Of a stretch of DNA of 64,000 nt, positions 48,345-59,490 are shown in pieces. Positions within the stretch are counted from its first letter, which is position 1; each line of letters begins with the position of its first letter. Source of the DNA: Aliagarivorans marinus DSM 23064 (GTDB lineage Bacteria > Pseudomonadota > Gammaproteobacteria > Enterobacterales > Celerinatantimonadaceae); assembly GCF_000429485.1 (NCBI RefSeq), contig NZ_KE386907.1:195096-259095 (forward strand), written 5' to 3'. A program made the position numbers and the translations under genes. The notes under the pieces are model-generated. The model worked only from the letters and a program-made list of their open reading frames with translations, was not told the origin of the DNA and did not search any database.

Positions 48345-49415
48345 GTGAACACACAGAAAATCCTATTCATCGACCGCGATGGCACCCTTATCGATGAGCC
48401 CATCACCGATAAGCAGGTAGACAGCCTCGAGAAGGTCAAACTTGAGCCACAGGTGATCCCTGTTTTGCTTAAGCTACAAGCGGCCGGTTACCGTTTGGTC
48501 ATGGTTAGCAACCAAGATGGCCTGGGTACCGACAGCTTCCCCACTGCCGACTTCGAGCTGGCGCAAAACTACATGATGGACATCTTCACCTCCCAAGGCG
48601 TGGTGTTCGACGAGGTATTGATTTGCCCGCACTTCCCAGAAGATAACTGCAGCTGCCGCAAGCCCAACCTAGGGCTGGTTAAAGGCTACCTGCGCAGCGG
48701 CGTGATCGACTTTGCCAACTCCTTTGTGATTGGTGATCGCAAGACCGACGTGCAGCTGGCCGAGAACATGGGCTTGGAGGGCATTCAGTACAACCGCGAG
48801 AGCATGGACTGGCCTGCCATTGAGCGCCGCCTGACCCAGCTTGGCCGCAAAGCGACCATCGAGCGCAACACTAAGGAGACCCAAATCAAGATTGCGGTTG
48901 ACTTGGACAACGCCGGCGGCAACCAAATCGACACCGGTCTTGGCTTTTTTGATCACATGCTTGATCAAATTGCCACCCACGGCGGCTTCCAACTACAAGC
49001 CAAAGTGGTCGGCGATTATCACATCGATGATCACCACAGCGTGGAAGACACCGCCATTGCCTTGGGCAATGCGCTAAAAGAAGCCCTTGGCGATAAGCGT
49101 GGCATTGGCCGCTTTGGCTTTGTTCTGCCAATGGATGAGTGTCTGGCGCAATGTGCCCTCGACCTAAGCGGCCGTGCCCACCTTGAGTTTAACGCCGACT
49201 TCCCACGCGAGAATATCGGCGATTTTGCCACCGAGATGGTGCCGCACTTTTTCCGCTCACTCTCCGATGCCATGGCTTGTACCCTGCACTTGGAGACCAC
49301 CGGCAAGAACACCCACCACATGGTAGAAGCACTGTTTAAAGTATTCGGCCGCGCCCTGGGCCAAGCGATTATTAAATCTGGCGATGCCCTGCCTAGCAGC
49401 AAAGGCATGTTGTAG
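48345..49415 (+). CDS. hisB: Bifunctional histidinol-phosphatase / imidazoleglycerol-phosphate dehydratase
   Basis: Fusion of an N-terminal HAD phosphatase (IDRDGTLI, about 8-15; zinc site [14 protein letters not shown]) and a C-terminal dehydratase (about 167-356: [44 protein letters not shown]). The start is GTG at 48345. 356 aa equals the usual gammaproteobacterial fused form. Confidence 0.97.
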   Translation: MNTQKILFIDRDGTLIDEPITDKQVDSLEKVKLEPQVIPVLLKLQAAGYRLVMVSNQDGLGTDSFPTADFELAQNYMMDIFTSQGVVFDEVLICPHFPEDNCSCRKPNLGLVKGYLRSGVIDFANSFVIGDRKTDVQLAENMGLEGIQYNRESMDWPAIERRLTQLGRKATIERNTKETQIKIAVDLDNAGGNQIDTGLGFFDHMLDQIATHGGFQLQAKVVGDYHIDDHHSVEDTAIALGNALKEALGDKRGIGRFGFVLPMDECLAQCALDLSGRAHLEFNADFPRENIGDFATEMVPHFFRSLSDAMACTLHLETTGKNTHHMVEALFKVFGRALGQAIIKSGDALPSSKGML

Positions 49416-49423
49416 GAGAAACG

Positions 49424-50791
<1,368 letters not shown>

Positions 50792-50792
<1 letters not shown>

Positions 50793-51565
50793 TGCTAGCG
50801 AAACGGATTATTCCCTGTCTGGACGTAAAAGATGGCGTGGTGGTCAAGGGCGTCAAGTTCCGCAACCACGAAGTGATGGGCGACATTGTGCCACTGGCCA
50901 AGCGCTACGCAGAAGAAGGTGCCGATGAGTTGGTGTTCTATGACATTACCGCCAGCTCCGATGCTCGCGTAGTCGACAAAAGCTGGGTAAGCCGCGTGGC
51001 AGAAGTGATCGATATTCCCTTCTGCGTGGCAGGCGGGATCAAAACCATCGACGATGCCAACCGCACTCTGCAACACGGCGCTGATAAGGTGTCGATTAAC
51101 TCCCCTGCCCTGGCCGATCCCAGTCTGATTACCAAGCTGGCCGATAAGTTTGGCGTGCAGTGCATCGTGGTGGGTATCGACTCCTACTACTGCGAAGAAA
51201 CCAAGCAATACCAAGTGAAGCAGTTTACCGGCGATGAGAAACGCACCGTAACCACCACTTGGAACACCTTTGATTGGGTGAAAGAAGTCCAAGAGCGCGG
51301 CGCAGGTGAAATCGTGCTAAACGTAATGAACCAAGACGGCGTCCGCCAAGGCTACGATTTAGAGCAGCTATCGCGGGTACGCGAGATCTGTAAGGTGCCG
51401 CTCATCGCGTCTGGCGGCGCAGGCGAGATGCAACACTTTGCCGACGCCTTTAACCAAAGCGACGTTGACGGCGCCCTCGCCGCCAGCGTGTTCCACAAGA
51501 GTATTATCAACATCGGTGAGCTAAAACAGTTCCTGAAACAACAAGAGGTGGCGATCCGACTATGA
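50792..51565 (+). CDS. hisF: Imidazole glycerol phosphate synthase subunit HisF
   Basis: Cyclase subunit, barrel paralogue of His[18 protein letters not shown] (Asp11), [11 protein letters not shown] and [13 protein letters not shown] (Asp130) are the active-site blocks. 257 aa is normal. The stop overlaps the hisI start (ATGA). Confidence 0.97.
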
Positions 51566-52179
51566 GCCAGTTAGAACAATTACAACAAGCAATCGACTGG
51601 GACAAAGTTGATGGAATGATCCCGGTCGTGGTGCAAAACGACCACAGCGGCAAGGTTTTGATGCTCGGGTATATGAACCAAGATGCCTTGGCCAAAACCT
51701 TGGAGACCAAACAGGTCACCTTCTTCTCGCGCACCAAGCAGCGCTTGTGGACCAAGGGTGAAACCTCGGGCAACGTGCTACAGCTTAAAAGCATCACGCT
51801 AGACTGCGACCAAGATACTCTACTGGTTGCGGTTGACCCTATCGGCCCTACCTGCCACCTTGGCAATGAAACCTGCTTCGATGGCCATAAAGATCCGGAC
51901 CTGACCTTTATCGCCGATCTACAGCAAGTGTTGCACGAACGTAAGAGTGCCGATCCAGAGCAAAGCTACACCGCCAAGCTATTCGCCAAGGGCACCAAGC
52001 GCATTAGCCAAAAGGTCGGTGAAGAAGGCGTAGAAGTGGCGCTGGCCGCTATGGCTAACGACCGTGAAGAGCTGATCAACGAAAGCGCCGATCTGATGTA
52101 CCACCTGTTGGTACTGCTGGAGAAGCAAGAAGTAAGCTTCGCTGAAGTGGTTGAGTGCTTAGCTAATCGCCACAAGTAA
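51562..52179 (+). CDS. hisIE: Bifunctional PR-AMP cyclohydrolase / PR-ATP pyrophosphatase
   Basis: Fused HisI (1-115; [17 protein letters not shown], metal-binding [12 protein letters not shown] and [12 protein letters not shown]) and HisE (120-205; [26 protein letters not shown]). 205 aa matches E. coli. Last gene of the operon; ends with a terminator and a pyrimidine-rich tract. Confidence 0.97.
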   Translation: MSQLEQLQQAIDWDKVDGMIPVVVQNDHSGKVLMLGYMNQDALAKTLETKQVTFFSRTKQRLWTKGETSGNVLQLKSITLDCDQDTLLVAVDPIGPTCHLGNETCFDGHKDPDLTFIADLQQVLHERKSADPEQSYTAKLFAKGTKRISQKVGEEGVEVALAAMANDREELINESADLMYHLLVLLEKQEVSFAEVVECLANRHK

Positions 52180-52186
52180 CGCGTTG

Positions 52187-52226
52187 GGAGGTGAAGTATT
52201 CTGTCTTCGCCTCCTTCTCTTTTTCC
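52187..52226 (+). terminator. terminator of the his operon
   Basis: GGAGGTGAAG (52187-52196), loop TATTCTGT, CTTCGCCTCC (52205-52214), one T-G pair, followed by TTCTCTTTTT. Confidence 0.8.
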
Positions 52227-52273
52227 TGTTTCCTCTTTTCTCTCCGTTCTCTTCTTCCCGTCCTGGTCTTTCC
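52204..52273 (+). other. polypyrimidine tract after the his operon
   Basis: Seventy bases with no A and only six G; the rest is C and T. It begins inside the his terminator and continues past it. C-rich, G-poor RNA of this kind fits Rho loading (rut) as a back-up stop; as DNA it could also form a triplex. The rest of the stretch to 52497 shows no gene. Confidence 0.5.
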
Positions 52274-52497
52274 ACTCGCCACACTACTCGACACCCACCG
52301 CCTACCGCCACGTTGCGTCGCAAAATATCGAGATGACTCAGCCTAAGCTTAGACCTGATACAAGCCGTGCCTCCAACCGTGTAATCGCCGCATATTTTCA
52401 TCCTAAAAAGTCGGGGTGGAAGCCATACTTCATCATCAAAAGTACTCGGATATGGTAGTATTCGCCTTTAATAACAATAACTTGAAAAGGTATTTAG

Positions 52498-53070
52498 ATG
52501 GATTCCACCACTTCTCGCTCCTCGCTACCCCACTATCTTGCTTTGGGCGTACTGCTGCTCACTAACCTCTACTATTGCCAATATGTAATCCTAGACTTGT
52601 CGGAAGGCCGACTTCCTTTGGTTTGGGTGATTACTATGTTGATGGACGATCCATTGCCAATATGGGGGCTGGTGTTGTTCAGTCAGATATTCACTATTGG
52701 TTTGACCCTTGCGTTTGTCGTTATAACGGTAATGGCCTTACAGAAGAACCCGCATTGGCAGAAGTCAGTCAAACCGTTAGCCTTGCTAACGATGATCCGC
52801 CAATTAGCCATGCCAATTGCCTATCCGATTGCTATTTTTTTTAGCTACCAAGACGCTACGTTAAATGGTTCTGTATTTGCACATATCGAGAGAGGATTAA
52901 TAGGTGCCTTTTCTCCAGCAGAACCAATGGCTTGGCTCAGTTATTTGTTACTTATCAGTGCCGGCTATCTACTAGCAAACCAAGGCTCATCAAAGGGCGT
53001 CCGAGCCCGACGCAAAGGTCCGATGTCTGACAGCGAGCGTTTAGCGGCGATGCAGCAACAAAACCGCTAG
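52498..53070 (+). CDS. Polytopic membrane protein, unknown
   Basis: Not recognised. 190 aa with about four membrane helices: LALGVLLLTNLYYCQYVIL, IWGLVLFSQIFTIGLTLAFVV, LAMPIAYPIAIFFSY and SYLLLISAGYLLAN. The C-terminus is basic and soluble (RARRKGPMSDSERLAAMQQQ). AAAAGG precedes the ATG. Gap to the Sco-like gene is 145 bases, so co-transcription is not certain. Confidence 0.6.
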   Translation: MDSTTSRSSLPHYLALGVLLLTNLYYCQYVILDLSEGRLPLVWVITMLMDDPLPIWGLVLFSQIFTIGLTLAFVVITVMALQKNPHWQKSVKPLALLTMIRQLAMPIAYPIAIFFSYQDATLNGSVFAHIERGLIGAFSPAEPMAWLSYLLLISAGYLLANQGSSKGVRARRKGPMSDSERLAAMQQQNR

Positions 53071-53215
53071 CGACTCCAGCTCACTGCAACAAACGGCAAG
53101 CCACTATACAGGCTTGCCACAACACCTATTCAGGAAGGTAGTTACTGACTAGCGTGTCACTTTTAACCCCCTCTCACTAAGCAGCAAATCACAGGGTTTT
53201 GGCTACACTGTTAGC

Positions 53216-53800
53216 ATGATTGCAACACCCACTGCTCACAAAATCCTGTTACTCGTCGGTCCTTTCGTCGCGGCAATACTCCTTCCCCTTGTCTTTCATA
53301 CCGTTAAATCTGTCGATAGCAGTTATGGCCAGATTGCTAATCATTCCATAGACAACTTTTCCTTCGCCAGTGGCCATCAATTTAACGATTATCAAGGTCG
53401 TTACCTGTTCGCTTTTTTCGGCTATCAGGGGTGCAGTCAGTCCTGCCCTCGGCAACTACTCAATTTGTTGGCTCTGGCCCAACAGCCTAGCTTGGCTGAT
53501 AGTACTTTTGTCTACGTCGACCTAGCCCCAAACCCGCACGCTAACGCCTCTACTGCCAGCTTGGAAGATAACGCCGTGCACTACCAGCAAGTCACAGATA
53601 TCGCGCAAACCCGCAGACTTTCTGCCCAACTTCCCGGTTTTATCAGCACCGGCTATCAGCAGCAAGTTGTCGACCATTCAGCCTATATCTACCTAATTGA
53701 TCCTCAAGGTGTGGTTCGCCGCGTTTATGGGCAGTTAACGCTTAACCTAGAGCAAGTAATCAACGATCTAAACCAGTTACAGCAAGAGAGTATGTTATGA
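53216..53800 (+). CDS. Sco1/SenC-family copper-binding protein
   Basis: Membrane-anchored thioredoxin-fold protein; the N-terminal helix (about 9-28) anchors it on the periplasmic side. The copper motif CSQSC is at 73-77 and the third ligand is His154 ([12 protein letters not shown]), which is the complete Sco set. Sco proteins carry copper to cytochrome oxidase or act in redox sensing. Here no oxidase gene is near; instead the stop overlaps the start of a chemoreceptor gene (ATGA). Confidence 0.85.
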   Translation: MIATPTAHKILLLVGPFVAAILLPLVFHTVKSVDSSYGQIANHSIDNFSFASGHQFNDYQGRYLFAFFGYQGCSQSCPRQLLNLLALAQQPSLADSTFVYVDLAPNPHANASTASLEDNAVHYQQVTDIAQTRRLSAQLPGFISTGYQQQVVDHSAYIYLIDPQGVVRRVYGQLTLNLEQVINDLNQLQQESML

Positions 53801-55296
53801 GCGCCCAAGCAAACCATTCAGCCGATAAGTTCGTCTACTACATCCTACTGGCTCATTTTCCGGTGGTGGGCTTGTTGATCCCGATCGGCTATGGCAGCTT
53901 TGGTTTTGCGTTAATCATGTCGTTAGTCATCACCATCATCGCGTCGCTGGCTTACTTTAACTATCGGGGAACCCGCATCGCGTCATGCTGCAATGCCATG
54001 TTGCTGATGCTCTACTCCGCGGTGATGATCCAAGCCCAACTCGGCGCCTCTGAGATGCACTTTCATATCTTTGTCGCGCTCGCTTTCTTGCTGATTTACA
54101 AAGACTGGATGCCCATCGTCGCGGCAGCCGGCTTTATCGCCGTTCATCACCTGCTGTTTACCGGGCTACAGCTCGGTGGAGCATCCATGGGCGAAGTGCC
54201 ATTGGTTATCTACAACGACGGCTGCTCGTGGGGCAAAGCCATGCTACACGCCGCCTTTGTGGTGGTAGAGAGTGCTGTGCTGATTAGCTACGCGGTGATG
54301 ATGAAAAAAGACAGCGACGTCTCCGATGCGGTTATCGCCGCGGTGGGCCGCGTTGCCGAGCACAAAGATTTGGATGTGCAGCTAACTCACCACCAGCAAC
54401 ACCCTACCGTGCTCGCCTTCAATCAGATGATGGCGACCTTCAACAGCCTGCTGGTAACCCTTAAACGCGCCACCGGAGAGTTTCATCAAGCCTTTGGCCA
54501 GGTCAGCGAGCAAAGCCAAGAGACCCACCAAGTGGTTGAAGCGCAGATGCAGCAAAGCGAACTGGTTGCCAGCGCTGCGGTTGAGCTTTCGCAATCCGCC
54601 CAGAACGTGTCGGCAAACGCCGATTCTGCTGCACAATCCGCAGCAACGGTGGAAGAAACTGTCCAACATGGCGCTGATTTGGTGGCAGACTCGGTCAACG
54701 CAACCCACGCCCTCAATCAGCTTCTGAATGACTCTGAAGCGCAAGTCACCCGCCTCGATGATAACGTGCAAGAGATAAATTCAGTGATAGAGGTTATTCA
54801 GAGTATCTCCGAGCAGACCAACCTGCTAGCACTGAACGCGGCGATTGAAGCAGCCCGCGCCGGCGAGCTTGGCCGGGGCTTTGCGGTGGTGGCCGATGAA
54901 GTACGCGCACTTGCGGCCAGAACCCAGCAATCCACGGGTGAGGTGCGTACCATAATCGAGAACCTGCAAAGCAATACTCGGCAGGTGGTTAGCTCTATGC
55001 AAACCGGCCGTAATCACTCCAACGAGTCTACCGAGAAGATCGAGGCCGGGGGCAATGCCCTTGGCACTATCAGTGCCAACGTGCAAGAGATGCGCGATGT
55101 AAATACCTTGATTGCCTCCAGCACCCTGGAGCAGACCGACGCCTGTGGCCAGATTGAGCAAAGCATTGAAGAGATCAGCATGCAGAGCAAAAACCTGCTG
55201 ACCCAGAGTGATTTGGTCAGCTCGGCCATTGATAAGCTGCAAGCCACACTCAATGATATCGACACGCTGGTTTCGCAGTATCAAACCAAGCAGTAG
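53797..55296 (+). CDS. Methyl-accepting chemotaxis protein with polytopic membrane sensor
   Basis: Chemoreceptor of 499 aa. Residues 12-168 hold about six helices and no periplasmic ligand domain; ASEMHFHIF (85-92) and AVHHLL (116-121) with His88, His90, His117, His118 and His151 could form a metal or haem site in the membrane. The cytoplasmic coiled coil has the signalling tip [32 protein letters not shown]-type block at about 339-372, so it couples to CheA/CheW. Coupled to the Sco-like gene. No CheA-binding pentapeptide found at the end. Confidence 0.88.
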   Translation: MSAQANHSADKFVYYILLAHFPVVGLLIPIGYGSFGFALIMSLVITIIASLAYFNYRGTRIASCCNAMLLMLYSAVMIQAQLGASEMHFHIFVALAFLLIYKDWMPIVAAAGFIAVHHLLFTGLQLGGASMGEVPLVIYNDGCSWGKAMLHAAFVVVESAVLISYAVMMKKDSDVSDAVIAAVGRVAEHKDLDVQLTHHQQHPTVLAFNQMMATFNSLLVTLKRATGEFHQAFGQVSEQSQETHQVVEAQMQQSELVASAAVELSQSAQNVSANADSAAQSAATVEETVQHGADLVADSVNATHALNQLLNDSEAQVTRLDDNVQEINSVIEVIQSISEQTNLLALNAAIEAARAGELGRGFAVVADEVRALAARTQQSTGEVRTIIENLQSNTRQVVSSMQTGRNHSNESTEKIEAGGNALGTISANVQEMRDVNTLIASSTLEQTDACGQIEQSIEEISMQSKNLLTQSDLVSSAIDKLQATLNDIDTLVSQYQTKQ

Positions 55297-55307
55297 TGGC
55301 AAGGCGG

Positions 55308-56687
55308 CTAATCGCCCACATCGGGCGTGCCACTGGAAAAGCTGCCTTTAAACTTGCCTAGCTCAAGGCTGTGCATGTCGTCGAGAAAGCGTTGGAACTC
55401 GGGGTGGGAAAACAGCAGGTTTTGACCCGCTTTGATCACCTCATCCACCTGCTCTTCATCGAGATTAAACGAGGTGGGGATCTGGTTGATAAACTGCAGG
55501 CGGTCAACGTCGGTGATGGCCTCGAAACTCAGGTCAACAAAGTAATGGTGGGTGTCGATGGCACCATCACCCAGCTCTTCATCCCAATCTTCCAACCGTT
55601 GCTTAATCAAATCGATGGTCGCTGCGTTATATCGATGCAGCTGTACGTCGCTCATGGCGCTTACCGCCGCCTCAATCGACGGCGGTCGCTTACGCTTCCC
55701 CAAGTTGTACTGGGGCTTGGTGGAGGCGTTCACTGAAATCACTAAAAAGGTGGGTGATGGCTCCATATTTAAACGCTCCATAACAGCAGCTACCCCGCCC
55801 ATCGCCTCGGTGGTTTCGTGGATCGCCAAGAGGCCAAGATTATCGGTGATCCCACCATCGACCAAATGAATATAGCGGCGATTCACTTTATCGCTATAGC
55901 TATGCAAGTCATCGAACAGTTGCTGAGTCTGAGTGCTATCGTGCTGCCGGCTCTGACCAAACTGCTGCTCGTAGGCCCCACCATCACAGCCCTCATAGTT
56001 TTCGAGGATCACAGGGTTGAACAGCACCGGTACCGCACTGGAAGCCGTCACCGCTCGGGCTACTGGGAAATCGGCGATATCCGAGCAGAGCAAATCAAAA
56101 TACTCCTGAGTAAAGGAGAAGCGCGTGCCCTGAGCCAGATCGGAGGCATTGATAAACAGCAAGGGTCCCCCGGCCGCTTCTAAATCCGCGAAGGTGGCGC
56201 CATTAAACAGGATGTCTTCGTAGTAGCGGATCGCCATCTCAGTGCGACCGTGTTTAGAGAACCACAAGCGTGGGCTAAACAGGCCATGCAACAATGCGCC
56301 GCTCACATCACGGTTGAGAAAGTCATCTTCAAAGTCTTCAAAGATGTACTCGCCATTTAAGCCAAAGTAGGCGGCGGTAAAACTCCCGCCAGACACCGAG
56401 CTGATGATATCCACCTCATCCAACAAGCGGCGCTCACTGCCATCGATTATCACCGAGGTATCGCGCAGCGCCTTAAGCACACCATAGGACATCGCCGCAG
56501 CCCGGGTTCCGCCGCCGGAAAAGGCCAACACCACCGTGGTTTTACTGGAGCGTTGCTCGCTGAGAGCCAGCTTGTCGATTCGATACTCACTAGCAGCCTG
56601 TTGTTGGGCGGGTTGGTTTTGGATATTGGCGACACTGCTACAGGCTTGCAACAGTGCTAATACAGACAAGGTAACGACTATTCTCAT
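55308..56687 (-). CDS. Patatin-like phospholipase lipoprotein
   Basis: Probable lipoprotein: LLQAC lipobox at about 13-17, then a Gln/Asn-rich linker. The catalytic domain (about 45-459) has GGGTRAAAMSYGVL (oxyanion hole), SSVSGGSF (GxSxG-type SVSGG with Ser nucleophile) and the Asp in VDGGITDNLG. 459 aa. An envelope lipase or acyl-hydrolase is likely; substrate unknown. It is convergent with the chemoreceptor. Confidence 0.82.
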   Translation of the reverse strand: MRIVVTLSVLALLQACSSVANIQNQPAQQQAASEYRIDKLALSEQRSSKTTVVLAFSGGGTRAAAMSYGVLKALRDTSVIIDGSERRLLDEVDIISSVSGGSFTAAYFGLNGEYIFEDFEDDFLNRDVSGALLHGLFSPRLWFSKHGRTEMAIRYYEDILFNGATFADLEAAGGPLLFINASDLAQGTRFSFTQEYFDLLCSDIADFPVARAVTASSAVPVLFNPVILENYEGCDGGAYEQQFGQSRQHDSTQTQQLFDDLHSYSDKVNRRYIHLVDGGITDNLGLLAIHETTEAMGGVAAVMERLNMEPSPTFLVISVNASTKPQYNLGKRKRPPSIEAAVSAMSDVQLHRYNAATIDLIKQRLEDWDEELGDGAIDTHHYFVDLSFEAITDVDRLQFINQIPTSFNLDEEQVDEVIKAGQNLLFSHPEFQRFLDDMHSLELGKFKGSFSSGTPDVGD

Positions 56688-56855
56688 GATTTAACTAACT
56701 TTGTGCGCGGTTTCATTGACTTAAGGGCATGGCGATAACCTTAGTCCAAAATTGCAGCACTCGGAGTCAAAGCCGCACGCAAGGCTGGTAATTACACCTT
56801 TATCTGTAATATTAATGTCGTAATCTGGAAGGCAAACTCCCTTAGAGGAACATGC

Positions 56856-58178
56856 ATGTTAAACCGTTATGGTGAACCGGTTACCCGTCGCGAAGTACTC
56901 GGTTGGGCGCTCTACGATGTCGCCAACTCTTCTTACACCACCGTGGTAATTTCGCTGGTTTACTCGGTCTTTTTCGTCAATTTCATCGTGCCCGAAGGGG
57001 CGGTGCTGCGCGATAGCTATTGGTCGCTGGCGATTGCCATCTCCACAGTGATTACCTTGGTCATCTCTCCGCTGGTTGGCGTGCTGTGTGATTACTCCGG
57101 GAACAAGAAGGCCTACTTGCTGGTGTGCACCCTCGCCTGCAGCGTATTTACCGCCCTACTGTTTTTTGTGGCTCCCGGACAGATCTGGTTGGGCATCGCA
57201 TTGATTGTGCTCAGTAACGTGCCGTGGATGATGAGTGAGGCCTTTTGCGGGGCGCTGCTGACCGATATTTCAAACGAAAAGAACATCTCGCGCCTATCGG
57301 GGATTGGCTGGGGGATTGGCTACCTTGGCGGGCTACTGAGCATCATCTTGGTTAACTTTGGCATTGTTACTGCCGACCCTGACAGCGCGACCGCCAGCTA
57401 TGTCAGCCAGGTTCAATGGGCGATGGTAGCGATTGCGCTTTACTACGTGATCTTCTCACTACCCACTTTTCTGTTGGTAAAAGACCGCTATCACCCCCAC
57501 CCTGAGTTCGAGAAGATGAGCTGGAAGCAGCTATTAGCCTTATCGACCCAGCGACTGCGCCACTACCGCTCGGTAATTGCCGACGCGCCACAACTGTTCA
57601 AGTTTTTTATTGCCTTTACTGTGTATTCAGCAGGAGTTGCCGTAATCATCAAGTTTGTCGGGATCTACGCCGTCGACGTAGTCGAGCTCAGCCCAGCAGC
57701 GCTTACCCAACTGTTTATCTTGCTTCAGTTCAGCGCTCTGGGTGGCGCCATTGCCTTTGGTTATCTGGAGGCATTTATCGGACCGAAAAACACCGTACTG
57801 GCGACGCTGTTATGGTGGATGGCAGGCGTATTAGGGATCTACTTCCTCACCCCACTAAGCGTGCTGTTTTCGGTGAGCGAGCAACAGCTATTCTTTGTGA
57901 TTGCGTTGGTTGCTGGCGGCGGTATCGGTAGCACCCAGAGCGCCAGCCGTGCGGTGGTGGGACTACTGTCGCCCAAAGGTCAAAGCGCTGCGATGTTTGG
58001 CTTCTGGGGTATGTTTAGCCGGGTCGCAACGCTACTGGGGATGAGTTTTGGACTGGTCTCAGATGCGATGGGAAGGCAGCAAGGGATACTGCTGGTACTG
58101 GCCTTCTTTATCATTGGGTCGTTACTGCTGCTGCGGGTTCCCTTCGATAGCCAACAACCTTCGGCCAACGCTCAGTAG
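56856..58178 (+). CDS. MFS transporter of the UMF1/Atg22 type
   Basis: Twelve-helix transporter of 440 aa. The family start VLGWALYDVANSSYTTVVISLVYSVFF is diagnostic of UMF1/Atg22-like proteins; the QSASRAVVGLLSPKG-type loop near residue 355 also fits. In yeast Atg22 exports amino acids from the vacuole; bacterial function is unknown. ATG at 56856 follows GAGGAACATGC. Confidence 0.83.
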   Translation: MLNRYGEPVTRREVLGWALYDVANSSYTTVVISLVYSVFFVNFIVPEGAVLRDSYWSLAIAISTVITLVISPLVGVLCDYSGNKKAYLLVCTLACSVFTALLFFVAPGQIWLGIALIVLSNVPWMMSEAFCGALLTDISNEKNISRLSGIGWGIGYLGGLLSIILVNFGIVTADPDSATASYVSQVQWAMVAIALYYVIFSLPTFLLVKDRYHPHPEFEKMSWKQLLALSTQRLRHYRSVIADAPQLFKFFIAFTVYSAGVAVIIKFVGIYAVDVVELSPAALTQLFILLQFSALGGAIAFGYLEAFIGPKNTVLATLLWWMAGVLGIYFLTPLSVLFSVSEQQLFFVIALVAGGGIGSTQSASRAVVGLLSPKGQSAAMFGFWGMFSRVATLLGMSFGLVSDAMGRQQGILLVLAFFIIGSLLLLRVPFDSQQPSANAQ

Positions 58179-58209
58179 TTTACATATCGACTGATTGGCG
58201 TTCAGCTGC

Positions 58210-58620
58210 TCAGTCGCGGTACGCCACAAAGTACTTGCCGAAGAACCCGTTGTCGCTGACGCTCACATAGTGGATTTGCTGTTGATTGGCGCGACGCAGA
58301 TGGTAGTACATGGGCTCCATGCCATCTTCTGCGCCTTGTGGCGCATGAATACTGCGCAGGAGGTTTCGATAACAATGCCACACGCCAACTTCTTGAGACT
58401 CACTCACCGCCCCTTGATGCTCGCTGGTAAAGATTAATACCAAACGACCATCTGGGTGGTAGCTCGCCTGCCAGGATTGCTGCATATCAAACTCGGGATA
58501 GCTGGCGCTACCGTGCCAATCACCGCTTAGATGCCGACACAGATCTTCTTCTATCGGTTTAGCAAGCGCACTACTGCCAACCACTAATCCCAAAGCACAC
58601 AGCCATTTCAATCCGTTCAT
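58210..58620 (-). CDS. Secreted protein of unknown function
   Basis: Not recognised. Residues 1-20 are a signal peptide (MNGLKWLCALGLVVGSSALA), with the mature part of about 116 aa. AGAGGA lies 6 bases before the ATG at 58620; a TTG at 58635 is in frame but less likely. CRHLSGDWHGSASYPEFDMQQSWQASYHPDGRLVLIF reads like a small beta-rich domain; Cys residues (CRHLS, WHCYRN) could form one disulfide. Confidence 0.6.
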   Translation of the reverse strand: MNGLKWLCALGLVVGSSALAKPIEEDLCRHLSGDWHGSASYPEFDMQQSWQASYHPDGRLVLIFTSEHQGAVSESQEVGVWHCYRNLLRSIHAPQGAEDGMEPMYYHLRRANQQQIHYVSVSDNGFFGKYFVAYRD

Positions 58621-58673
58621 CCAATCCTCTTTCAACTTATGCTTTGAGACATCCAGCCAAGGGCAACGGTAGC

Positions 58674-59210
58674 TTAGTTGCGAAAGCCAATACTTAGCAT
58701 CACATTGTCCACTGCCCAGTTATAACTCGCCGATAGTAGCACGCTATCGCTAATGTTTACCCGAATGCCAGTTTCGCCGCTCCAAGTCTTGTACTTATCA
58801 TGGTAGCTACGAGCCTCGCAATCAGTACAAAGCGCGGTGTATTTGTCGCGGTAGTGATGGGAGTATTGATGCAATACCGGCCCACCAAATGCGGTGATTC
58901 TGGGGTGAACCGAGTAGCTTAAGCCAAAGCGATACATCTGATTCTTGATCTTGTAATCATCATAATCAGAATGATCAATTTTCTCATCCTTGCCTCTGGC
59001 ATAACCCGCATAGTAGCCCCAACGCGGAAAGTTGCGATCAAAGTGGCTAACCGCTAGCGTTACGCCCAGCATATCTTGATCGGCAAGTTGGTAATCGATT
59101 AGCAGCCCCACATAAGGGTCATAGTTGTCGCTGGTTGCGGAAGCAAAGTTGGAGTGGCAAAGCGCCAAAGCCAAAAAAGGTAAAGCAAGTAGTGTTTTTC
59201 TGCAGGTCAC
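58674..59210 (-). CDS. Putative outer-membrane beta-barrel protein
   Basis: Not recognised by name. GTG at 59210 with GGTGGA ahead gives a signal peptide (MTCRKTLLALPFLALALCHSNFASA) and a mature protein of about 154 aa. Alternating polar/aromatic strands (YDPYVGLLIDYQL, GYYAGYARG, YRFGLSYSVHP, GETGIRVNIS, SASYNWAVDNVMLSIGF) end in FRN, close to the final-Phe pattern of barrels. Probably a small (about 8-strand) barrel. A longer frame begins at 59252. Confidence 0.6.
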   Translation of the reverse strand: MTCRKTLLALPFLALALCHSNFASATSDNYDPYVGLLIDYQLADQDMLGVTLAVSHFDRNFPRWGYYAGYARGKDEKIDHSDYDDYKIKNQMYRFGLSYSVHPRITAFGGPVLHQYSHHYRDKYTALCTDCEARSYHDKYKTWSGETGIRVNISDSVLLSASYNWAVDNVMLSIGFRN

Positions 59211-59490
59211 TGTTAATCCACCATTATCTACAGCCCAAAAATAATGATGCATCCCTTCATCGCGCCACAGAGAATAAGCGACTCAGATGTCAGCTTCAAG
59301 ACTGATTAACAAATTAACCAAAAATTGGGCTAAGCTGCATAGAAAGAGTCGCATCGCTGGCAAATGCTCGGCATGTAAGCAACCATCAGTTCCACGCTGG
59401 CTATGCCTTAAGCCTTTGATTACACTTGAAGCTGTTCCACGATCTGTTTCACTACCTGTTTCCCCTTTGATGCAACACAAGGACGCCTGA

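Noticed and set aside
59287-59490. A 67-codon plus-strand frame ending just before the DUF2333 start
   Set aside because: No ribosome site or recognisable domain; the two Cys (CSAC) are not enough. It fills an intergenic region of 280 bases and could be revisited with ribosome profiling.
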